From Dysgonamonadaceae bacterium (GTDB taxonomy: Bacteria > Bacteroidota > Bacteroidia > Bacteroidales > Azobacteroidaceae), in contig JAIRKG010000118.1 in the NCBI GenBank assembly GCA_031260235.1, positions 1 to 5,218 on the forward strand: a DNA stretch of 5,218 nucleotides, read 5' to 3'. Within the stretch, counting starts at the first letter, position 1. The number at the start of each line of letters is the position of its first letter. Of this stretch, positions 1 to 5,218 are shown piece after piece. The translations under genes and the position numbers were made by a program. The notes beneath the pieces were generated by a model. The model was given only the letters and a program-made list of their open reading frames with translations, did no database searches and was not told the DNA's origin.

Positions 1-104
1 CGCATTTCATTTTTCTCTCTTTTCAGGTTGTTTTTGATATTTAATCCTGCATAAATCAAAGCAATACACCTCTTTTGTTGGCTTCTCATTTTGTCGCATT
101 TCAT
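1..104 (-). CDS. possible start of an unknown gene, running off the left edge
   Basis: From an ATG at 104-102 the minus strand is open to the window edge for about 34 codons, beginning MKCDKMRSQQKRCIALIYAG. An AAGGG sits four bases before the ATG, a fair ribosome binding site by Bacteroidota standards. The peptide is Lys/Arg rich and I recognise no family. The start lies inside the right copy of the 15-bp direct repeat, and the left copy would place another ATG (10-8) in a different frame. A 34-codon open stretch in AT-rich DNA can arise by chance, so this is a weak call. Confidence 0.18.
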   Translation of the reverse strand, partial: MKCDKMRSQQKRCIALIYAGLNIKNNLKREKNEM

Positions 105-109
105 TTTTC
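1..109. repeat. 15-bp direct repeat pair, 94-bp spacing
   Basis: The 15-mer CGCATTTCATTTTTC occurs at 1-15 and again, identically, at 95-109. The copies diverge at the next base (T at 16, C at 110). The first copy begins at the window edge, so the true repeat may be longer to its left. On the minus strand each copy reads GAAAAATGAAATGCG, which looks like a start codon in an A-rich context. The period of 94 is not a multiple of three, so this is not a repeat inside one protein. With only two copies visible it could be a tandem duplication, an interspersed repeat or an assembly artefact; nothing supports a CRISPR array. Confidence 0.55.
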
Positions 110-115
110 CCTTAT

Positions 116-307
116 TATAAAGAAAAAGAAATTGCCGCTTACGAGAAACAAATCGTGGATATTGAAGCCGAAATTAAAGAAATCGAAACTGTTCTGAATA
201 CACCCGAAGGCGCTTCAAACGTCGATTTGCTTTGGAAACATGCCGACTTGCAGGCGAAAGTGTCGGATGCTATGGATAAATGGGCGGAAGCGGGTGGAAT
301 TATATAG
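116..307 (+). pseudogene. C-terminal remnant of an ABC-F ATPase
   Basis: From about 116 to the TAG at 305-307 the plus strand encodes a charged, coiled-coil-like tail: KEKEIAAYEKQIVDIEAEIK at the start, then a TPEG motif and a final segment with KWAEAGGII. Repeated Lys/Glu heptads followed by a TPEGAS-type turn and an aromatic 'DKW' helix are typical of the C-terminal domain of ABC-F (EttA/Uup-like) ribosome-associated ATPases in Bacteroidales. The full proteins are usually over 500 residues with two ATPase domains, none of which is present here. The frame runs back to a TGA at 35-37 with no ATG, GTG or TTG, and residues encoded before about 113 no longer look like ABC-F. It is therefore a 5'-truncated remnant or the edge of a chimeric join. 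It converges on fusA with 26 bases between the two stops. Confidence 0.6.
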
Positions 308-333
308 ACAACAGTGGCGGAAATGGACTGCTT

Positions 334-2460
334 TTATTTTATTAAATCCACGCGCCCTTTTACTTCCGTCAATACTGCCCTTGCAATCGAAGGAGAAACC
401 TCTTCATAATGCGAGAACGACATTGTACTTGTCGCGCGTCCTGAAGTAATTGTACGCAAAGTCGTTACATAGCCAAACATTTCCGAGAGCGGAGCGTGCG
501 CTTTCACGATTCTTGCGCCGGTACGGCTAGTATCCATGCCTTCGATTTGTCCGCGGCGTTTGTTCAAGTCGCCGATAACGTCGCCCATACTTTCTTCCGG
601 CGTAATCACTTCAATACGCATAATCGGCTCTTTCAAAACAGGATTCGCTTTTTCGCAAGCACTCCTGAAAGCCTGCATTGCACAAATTTCAAACGATAAC
701 TGGTCGGAATCCACCGGATGATACGAACCGTCGATAACGGTTACTTTCAGTTTATCCAAAGCATAACCGGCTAATACGCCGTTTTTCATAGCGCGATGGA
801 ACCCTTTTAGGATAGAAGGGATATATTCTTTCGGGATATTACCGCCTTTCACTTCATCTACAAATTGCAAATCGCTTTCAAAATCGGCGTCTGCCGGTTC
901 AACACGAACAATTATATCGGCAAATTTACCACGACCGCCGGTTTGCTTCTTATAAACTTCGCGCAATTCTACCGCTTTGGTAATCGCTTCCTTATAAGAT
1001 ACTTGCGGACGTCCCTGATTACATTCTACCTTAAATTCACGTTTCAAGCGGTCGATAATGATTTCCAGGTGGAGTTCGCCCATACCCGAAATAACGGTTT
1101 GACCTGTTTCTTCGTCTGTTTTTACGGTAAAAGTCGGATCCTCTTCCGCCAATTTACCCAAACCAATGCCTAATTTGTCCAAATCTTTCTGTGTCTTCGG
1201 TTCAACGGCAATTCCAATAACCGGTTCTGGGAAATCCATGGATTCCAATACAATAGGATGATTTTCGTCACACAAAGTATCTCCCGTGCGAATATCTTTA
1301 AATCCGACTCCCGCACCAATGTCTCCGCAACCGATTAATTCTTTCGGGTTTTGTTTGTTGGAGTGCATCTGAAACAGGCGGGAAATGCGTTCTTTTTTGT
1401 CGGAACGAGTATTGTAAATGTATGAACCGGCTTCAAGTTCGCCGGAATAAACACGGAAGAAACAAAGCCGTCCAACATAAGGATCGGTCGCAATCTTGAA
1501 AGCCAAAGCGCAAAAAGGTTCCGAAGAACTCGGTTTGCGAACAACTTTCTTTTCAGGGTCACTGGGATCTACGCCTTCAATAGCCGGCGTATCAACAGGA
1601 CTTGGCAGATAAGCGCAAGCCGCATCAAGCAACGGCTGTACGCCTTTATTTTTAAAGGACGAACCGCAAATCATCGGATTAATCTGCATCGAAATCGTCC
1701 CTTTGCGAAGTGCGCCGTGAATTTCATCTTCCGTAATAGTTGACGGATCGTCAAAATACTTTTCCATCAAAGCATCGTCAACCTCAGCCAATGTTTCGAG
1801 CATTTTGTCCCGCCATTCCCGGGCTTCGCTTACAAATTCCGCCTGAATTTCTTCGGTGGAATAATCGGCGCCCATCGTTTCGTCGTGCCAATAAAGCGCT
1901 TTCATCGTAATTAAATCAATGATTCCACGAAAATGCTCTTCCGATCCGATTGGAATTTGAATCGGACACGGATTTGCGCCAAGCACGTCTTTCACCTGAC
2001 GAACCACTTCAAAAAAATTAGCCCCCGAACGGTCCATTTTGTTTACATAACCAATTCTCGGAACATGATATTTATCTGCCTGACGCCACACGGTTTCCGA
2101 TTGAGGTTCTACACCTCCTACAGCACAAAAAGTAGTCACCGCGCCATCCAAAATACGGAGCGAACGTTCTACTTCAACTGTAAAATCAACATGTCCCGGG
2201 GTATCAATCAAATTGATTTTATATGTATCGCCTGCATATTTCCAGTTTGCAGTCGTTGCTGCAGAAGTAATCGTAATTCCGCGTTCCTGCTCCTGCTCCA
2301 TCCAGTCCATAGTTGCAGCTCCGTCGTGCACTTCGCCTATTTTATGGGTAAGTCCCGTATAATAAAGGATACGCTCCGACGTTGTTGTCTTGCCGGCATC
2401 AATATGTGCCATGATACCGAGGTTTCGTGTAAATTTTAAATTGTTATCCGAATTTGCCAT
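334..2460 (-). CDS. fusA: translation elongation factor G (EF-G)
   Basis: This cytoplasmic GTPase drives tRNA-mRNA translocation on the ribosome and, with RRF, splits ribosomes after termination. The protein is 708 residues, normal for Bacteroidota EF-G. The GTPase motifs are complete: P-loop AHIDAGKT at 18-25, switch I RGITI at 60-64, DTPGH at 86-90, NKMD at 140-143 and the G5-like GSSFKNKG around 266-273. Domain III carries GMGELHLEI (459-467), domain IV has GGRGKFA (508-514) and the decoding-site tip around DGSYHPVDS (577-585), and domain V holds [17 protein letters not shown] (626-642). The ATG at 2460 gives the expected MANSDNN start before the conserved [13 protein letters not shown]. 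It is the last gene of the str unit, 70 bases after rpsG. Bacteroidota usually continue into rpsJ; here an ABC-F remnant converges on it instead. It is intact with no sign of decay. EF-G is the target of fusidic acid. Confidence 0.98.
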   Translation of the reverse strand: MANSDNNLKFTRNLGIMAHIDAGKTTTSERILYYTGLTHKIGEVHDGAATMDWMEQEQERGITITSAATTANWKYAGDTYKINLIDTPGHVDFTVEVERSLRILDGAVTTFCAVGGVEPQSETVWRQADKYHVPRIGYVNKMDRSGANFFEVVRQVKDVLGANPCPIQIPIGSEEHFRGIIDLITMKALYWHDETMGADYSTEEIQAEFVSEAREWRDKMLETLAEVDDALMEKYFDDPSTITEDEIHGALRKGTISMQINPMICGSSFKNKGVQPLLDAACAYLPSPVDTPAIEGVDPSDPEKKVVRKPSSSEPFCALAFKIATDPYVGRLCFFRVYSGELEAGSYIYNTRSDKKERISRLFQMHSNKQNPKELIGCGDIGAGVGFKDIRTGDTLCDENHPIVLESMDFPEPVIGIAVEPKTQKDLDKLGIGLGKLAEEDPTFTVKTDEETGQTVISGMGELHLEIIIDRLKREFKVECNQGRPQVSYKEAITKAVELREVYKKQTGGRGKFADIIVRVEPADADFESDLQFVDEVKGGNIPKEYIPSILKGFHRAMKNGVLAGYALDKLKVTVIDGSYHPVDSDQLSFEICAMQAFRSACEKANPVLKEPIMRIEVITPEESMGDVIGDLNKRRGQIEGMDTSRTGARIVKAHAPLSEMFGYVTTLRTITSGRATSTMSFSHYEEVSPSIARAVLTEVKGRVDLIK

Positions 2461-2484
2461 TATATGAAATTTTACACCTGAAAA

Positions 2485-2498
2485 TCCCTTGGCAGGGA
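2485..2498 (-). promoter_or_regulatory. small GC-rich hairpin between rpsG and fusA
   Basis: TCCCTTGGCAGGGA forms a perfect 5-bp stem with a 4-base loop. In the direction of transcription it is followed by TTTTC. It stands out in an otherwise AT-rich 70-base gap. The stem is short and the U-run brief, so full termination before essential fusA is unlikely; a weak attenuator, RNA processing site or stabilising 3' structure for rpsG mRNA is more plausible. It could also be chance. No experimental parallel is known to me. Confidence 0.3.
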
Positions 2499-2530
2499 CT
2501 TTGGCGAAAAGTTGTTTTTAGATATTTCTT

Positions 2531-3007
2531 TTAAAATCTGAAGTGAGCGAATGCCCTGTTGGCTTCTGCCATCCTGTGCATATCTTCTTTCCGTTTGAAA
2601 GCGCCGCCTTGATTGTTGAATGCATCAACGATTTCGGCCGATAATTTATCCGCCATAGATTTCCCGCCTCTTTTACGAGAGTAAGAAATCATATTTTTCA
2701 TTGATATTGATTCTTTGCGGTCGGAGCGAATTTCGGAAGGGACCTGAAATGTTGCGCCGCCAATCCTGCGAGATTTTACTTCCACAAGCGGGGTTATGTT
2801 ATCAAGCGCCTGTTTCCAAACATCAAGGGGAGATTTTTGTTCATTGGGTAATTTAGTCTTTACCTTATCTAAGGCAGTATAAAAAATATCAAAAGCAATA
2901 CTTTTTTTGCCGTCATACATTAAATGATTTACAAATTTTGTAACTTTTTGATCGCCAAAAACAGGATCAGGTAAGATCCGTCTTTTTTGAGGGTTAGTTT
3001 TTCTCAT
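2531..3007 (-). CDS. rpsG: 30S ribosomal protein S7
   Basis: S7 is a primary binding protein that nucleates assembly of the 30S head by binding the 3' domain of 16S rRNA and lies at the E site near the mRNA exit. The 158-residue length matches Bacteroidota S7. The basic N-terminus [19 protein letters not shown], the central [15 protein letters not shown] (about residues 76-90), [17 protein letters not shown] (110-126) and the basic end [20 protein letters not shown] match the family. The ATG at 3007-3005 gives the canonical start, with an A/T-rich leader and no clear Shine-Dalgarno, as is common in this phylum. It lies 95 bases after rpsL and 70 before fusA in one transcription unit. In E. 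coli S7 represses its own operon by binding the S12-S7 gap; whether that applies here cannot be read from the sequence. Confidence 0.97.
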   Translation of the reverse strand: MRKTNPQKRRILPDPVFGDQKVTKFVNHLMYDGKKSIAFDIFYTALDKVKTKLPNEQKSPLDVWKQALDNITPLVEVKSRRIGGATFQVPSEIRSDRKESISMKNMISYSRKRGGKSMADKLSAEIVDAFNNQGGAFKRKEDMHRMAEANRAFAHFRF

Positions 3008-3058
3008 TTTTTTCTGAAATTTTATTAAAAACGGTTGTTCACTCTTGGTCTCTTCAAC

Positions 3059-3074
3059 AAATTCTTCTGAATTT
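3059..3074. repeat. short AT-rich inverted repeat in the rpsL-rpsG gap
   Basis: AAATTC-TTCT-GAATTT gives a 6-bp perfect stem with a 4-base loop, about 50 bases before the rpsG start. It is AT-rich and has no U-tract. It lies in the gap where E. coli S7 autoregulation occurs, but the E. coli target does not have this form, so any regulatory meaning is speculative. The remainder of this gap shows no promoter-like TAnnTTTG element, in keeping with read-through from rpsL. Confidence 0.2.
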
Positions 3075-3102
3075 ATTTACTCAACCTTATCTTAATTGAC
3101 AA

Positions 3103-3510
3103 TTATTTCTTCTTTGCCGGTGCTGCCTGCGCTTTCCCTGCTTTCGGACGTTTGGCGCCGTATTTGGAACGTCTTTGTGTACGTCCGTTTACGCCTGCGG
3201 TATCCAAAGTTCCGCGCACAATGTGATAACGAACACCCGGCAGATCTTTTACACGACCGCCTCTTACCAAAACGATAGAGTGTTCCTGCAAATTGTGGCC
3301 TTCGCCGGGGATGTAAGCATTCACTTCCTTTGAACTTGTCAGACGAACGCGGGCTACTTTACGCATGGCGGAATTAGGCTTTTTGGGTGTTGTGGTATAA
3401 ACTCTTACACACACGCCACGTCTTTGCGGACATGCATCCAAAGCGGGAGATTTTCCCTTTTCAACTAAAACTTCCCTTCCTTTTCTTACTAATTGTTGAA
3501 TTGTTGGCAT
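3103..3510 (-). CDS. rpsL: 30S ribosomal protein S12
   Basis: S12 sits at the decoding centre of the 30S subunit and helps control codon-anticodon accuracy. The core matches the family closely: [20 protein letters not shown] (residues 26-45), [10 protein letters not shown] (69-78) and [14 protein letters not shown] (83-96). Lys43, Lys44 and Lys88 (numbered with the initiator Met) are the wild-type residues whose change gives streptomycin resistance in other bacteria, so a streptomycin-sensitive S12 is predicted. Asp89 is the residue that RimO methylthiolates in E. coli. After the usual end at KRPKA (about 124) an 11-residue tail of Gly, Ala, Pro and Lys follows, a feature I associate with Bacteroidota S12. 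It is the first gene of the str unit, preceded by a Bacteroides-type promoter and an A/T-rich leader of about 50 bases. Intact at 135 residues. Confidence 0.98.
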   Translation of the reverse strand: MPTIQQLVRKGREVLVEKGKSPALDACPQRRGVCVRVYTTTPKKPNSAMRKVARVRLTSSKEVNAYIPGEGHNLQEHSIVLVRGGRVKDLPGVRYHIVRGTLDTAGVNGRTQRRSKYGAKRPKAGKAQAAPAKKK

Positions 3511-3567
3511 TTTCTAAAATTAAATTCTTTTATATGTATGAATTGTTATAAATGTTAAAAACGGCCA

Positions 3568-3596
3568 CAAAGGTAGTGATAATTTTAAGAAAGCAA
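3568..3596 (-). promoter_or_regulatory. Bacteroides-type promoter of the str operon
   Basis: On the minus strand TTG (3596-3594) is followed by 18 bases and then TACCTTTG (3575-3568). This fits the Bacteroidota sigma-ABfr consensus of a -33 TTTG-like box and a -7 TAnnTTTG box with a spacer near 19. Transcription would begin about 3-6 bases further on, near 3562-3565, leaving a leader of roughly 52-55 bases before the rpsL ATG at 3510. Its position implies that rpsL-rpsG-fusA has its own promoter and does not depend on the phage-like DNA upstream. It also limits where the foreign junction can lie: to the right of about 3596. Confidence 0.65.
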
Positions 3597-3600
3597 TAGA

Positions 3601-3846
3601 TTATTTCAAAAAAAACAATTTTACCGAAAAAATCATTAGGAAATACTCACGGGTTATCTTTGCAAGTATACTATACCTTATATTTTCATTAGACATATAA
3701 TCAAGCACCTCATCTACTGTTGGCATATATTCATTGCCGCGAGTATATTGAAATATACTTATTATTGTTGATAGCTGTAGCGAGTTAAGCTTTGTTTTAG
3801 CCAATAGTTGCTTAAACTCCTTGCTTTTAATATTTATACAGTGCAT
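3601..3846 (-). pseudogene. truncated N-terminus of a large phage-like protein
   Basis: The best start is the ATG at 3846-3844 (MHCINIKSKEFKQLL), two bases after the stop of the upstream phage-like gene; a TTG at 3855 would overlap that gene and is less likely. The 81-residue frame has an amphipathic helix (SKEFKQLLAKT), a hydrophobic helix ending in FQY, then NEYMPTVDEVLDYMSNEN. A short head with 'W/F-Q...NG/GN...(F/M)PT.eE(L/V)' resembles, from memory, the first 50 residues of very large proteins of Bacteroidota-infecting phages. The Ile codon ATA is frequent here, as in the upstream frame and unlike fusA. The last 20 or so residues (from about 3655 down) are hydrophobic, lose this codon style and end in FSVKLFFLK, suggesting the real protein was cut and the frame runs into host intergenic DNA. 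A genuine small protein remains possible. Confidence 0.4.
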
Positions 3847-3848
3847 AA

Positions 3849-5218
3849 TTAACAATTAAATAAAATGTTTAACAGGGATACCCATTCAGCATCAGTAGAT
3901 CTACGAGTACCGCCTTTGCCGTCAGAGACATTACGCATGGCTTCAATAGCATCTTCGGTACTGCCGCTTTCAATAAGGTCAAGCATTGATGTCATACTGC
4001 CATCTGTGTTATTAGCCCTTATATATGCAGCATATTGATCTACAATCTCTTGAGGCGTCTTTTTCATAACATCAGTCTTAGCATCGACAATAACACCGGT
4101 GCTTGTAGTTTTAGGAGTTTCTACGGCTGACTTAGACTTTGCGCGATTCTCTACAGCAATAATTTTTCTATATGCTTTTATATGATTAATTAGATGTGTG
4201 TCAATCGGATTTGTGACAATAAACTTACCAGCCCTTACGAGCTCCTCGATAGCCGCCGCTACTTCTGGGGCTACATTAGGCGTATACGCGCCATTGATAG
4301 GCCGCCTTAATACAAGCGCTACCGTATCTACATCAACACCTTTCAGGTTGGCAATCTTTGCTATTGTATTTGAGTATACGCCATTATCGCCGCCATATTC
4401 AGCTACAATATGAAACATGCCGTCCGCCTCTATCTGTTTCATAGCATCGCTTATGATAGATAATTGCTCAGCTGCAGATTCGGATGTGTAATCACCATGT
4501 TCGTCAAAATACATGCTATACCTCAATGATTCAAAATCTGTACCAGGAATTTGACTTGCCATGTGCTTAAGCATCTCTTCGCTATTCATTGGGTTGTTTG
4601 TGCGGAAGTTGTATAAATCATTATCGACATTTGCAAACTCCATAGAGCCATTACTATATATAGCCGGCTGAGTGTCAAGCATGTATATGTAGAATTCCCT
4701 ATTTGTAGTCTTACTTGAATTCTTTAGCTTCTGCTTAGCCCAGAACGATCCAATCTTGTTATAGGTTAAATAATTATCCTTAAATCTTACCTTAACAGCG
4801 ACATCATCAGATTCGCCGGTATGAATAACGCCTAATGCTAATGGCGTATTGCCGGAGAACTGACTACTAAATGTAGGCCCAATATACAGAGTTCCACCCT
4901 TAAACAGTGGCACTACATTAGAGCCTTTAGCCCTACCAACAGTGCGCACAATGTCTGTAGACGTAGATACGAAGCTTGTTACAAACCTCATGAGCCTGTT
5001 AAAATACCTTGGCTCATACAGTTTACTATCTATATTATTGTAGTAATCATCTATAGTAACAACACTTCCATCTTGCTCATACATCAAACTATTGATTAGA
5101 GATGCCGGAGCATGCATTGAAAGCTCATGTACGCCGGATGACTTAAACTTGCCTGAAATAACAGAATACAAGTACAAGTTAATAGCAAACTGTTTGGTAT
5201 CAGGATTATTAAATAGAT
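3849..5218 (-). CDS. C-terminal part of a large phage-like protein (5' end outside window)
   Basis: The frame is open to the right edge. A TTG at 5177 is not the likely start, because readable in-frame residues (LFNNPDTKQFAIN) continue upstream and join smoothly, so at least 455 residues are present and the N-terminus is missing. I cannot assign a function. The early part (about 1-80 counted from that TTG) has NLYLYSVISGKFKSSGVHEL, then PASLINSL and a DDYYNN / YFNRLMRFV segment, a pattern I associate with very large, poorly characterised proteins of crAss-like and jumbo phages of Bacteroidota. A beta-rich middle (about 85-190), an acidic alpha-helical part (200-340), a Lys/Ser/Thr-rich linker (about 343-372) and a helical tail ending LNILFNC follow. 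There is no signal peptide, membrane segment or recognised catalytic motif. It stops two bases before the next frame, as in a tight phage operon. ATA is a common Ile codon, unlike fusA. Confidence 0.55.
   Translation of the reverse strand, partial: LFNNPDTKQFAINLYLYSVISGKFKSSGVHELSMHAPASLINSLMYEQDGSVVTIDDYYNNIDSKLYEPRYFNRLMRFVTSFVSTSTDIVRTVGRAKGSNVVPLFKGGTLYIGPTFSSQFSGNTPLALGVIHTGESDDVAVKVRFKDNYLTYNKIGSFWAKQKLKNSSKTTNREFYIYMLDTQPAIYSNGSMEFANVDNDLYNFRTNNPMNSEEMLKHMASQIPGTDFESLRYSMYFDEHGDYTSESAAEQLSIISDAMKQIEADGMFHIVAEYGGDNGVYSNTIAKIANLKGVDVDTVALVLRRPINGAYTPNVAPEVAAAIEELVRAGKFIVTNPIDTHLINHIKAYRKIIAVENRAKSKSAVETPKTTSTGVIVDAKTDVMKKTPQEIVDQYAAYIRANNTDGSMTSMLDLIESGSTEDAIEAMRNVSDGKGGTRRSTDAEWVSLLNILFNC

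Noticed and set aside
1..112. CRISPR array
   Set aside because: Only two 15-base copies are visible, AT-rich and without a dyad, with a 79-base spacer that is too long. No cas gene is present.
312..330. Bidirectional terminator between fusA and the ABC-F remnant
   Set aside because: Only a 4-bp CAGT/ACTG stem with an 11-base loop can be drawn before the T-rich stretch at 331-343. That is too weak to claim.
865..1173. 102-residue plus-strand frame opposite fusA
   Set aside because: It overlaps EF-G domains III-IV completely and has no family resemblance; fusA fully explains this DNA.
1933..2439. 168-residue open frame on the plus strand opposite fusA
   Set aside because: It lies wholly inside the fusA gene on the other strand, has an unnatural composition rich in Cys, Phe, His and Ser, and shows no domain. 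It is a shadow of the well-conserved EF-G frame.
334..3510. A huge phage that carries its own S12, S7 and EF-G genes
   Set aside because: The three genes have full host-type order, host-type promoter and Bacteroidota-typical sequences, and their codon style differs from the phage-like frames. A host chromosome segment is the simpler reading.
3849..5177. Treating the TTG at 5177 as the true start of the phage-like gene
   Set aside because: The same frame continues without a stop to the window edge, and the upstream residues join naturally to the downstream ones, so the start lies outside the window.

Overview
The window looks like Bacteroidales (Bacteroidota) chromosome on its left and centre and phage-like DNA on its right. 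The host assignment rests on the sequence style of EF-G, S7 and S12 (including the Ala/Lys tail on S12), the lack of strong Shine-Dalgarno sites, and a promoter of the Bacteroides type (TTG, 18 nt, TACCTTTG) in front of rpsL.

Layout, read on the minus strand in the direction of transcription (right to left): (1) 5218-3849, the C-terminal part of a large phage-like protein whose frame stays open through the right window edge; (2) 3846-3601, a short frame two bases behind it, resembling the N-terminus of a second large phage protein that is cut off; (3) a probable junction between about 3600 and 3685, followed by the str operon promoter; (4) rpsL, rpsG and fusA, all intact; (5) on the plus strand, converging on fusA, about 63 codons of the C-terminal end of an ABC-F ATPase, with no start codon and no ATPase domain; (6) 1-112, AT-rich sequence with two copies of a 15-base direct repeat 94 bp apart.

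The three central genes are essential translation genes: S12 and S7 belong to the 30S subunit, and EF-G drives translocation and, with RRF, ribosome recycling. They are one transcription unit with gaps of 92 and 70 bases. Two things are unusual. Bacteroidota normally have the rpoBC region upstream of rpsL and rpsJ (S10 operon) directly after fusA; here phage-like DNA sits upstream and a broken, opposing ABC-F gene sits downstream. Both flanks also end in truncated reading frames. This could be real rearrangement with prophage insertion, or a chimeric metagenomic assembly. The sequence alone cannot separate these, and the chimera explanation should be tested first.
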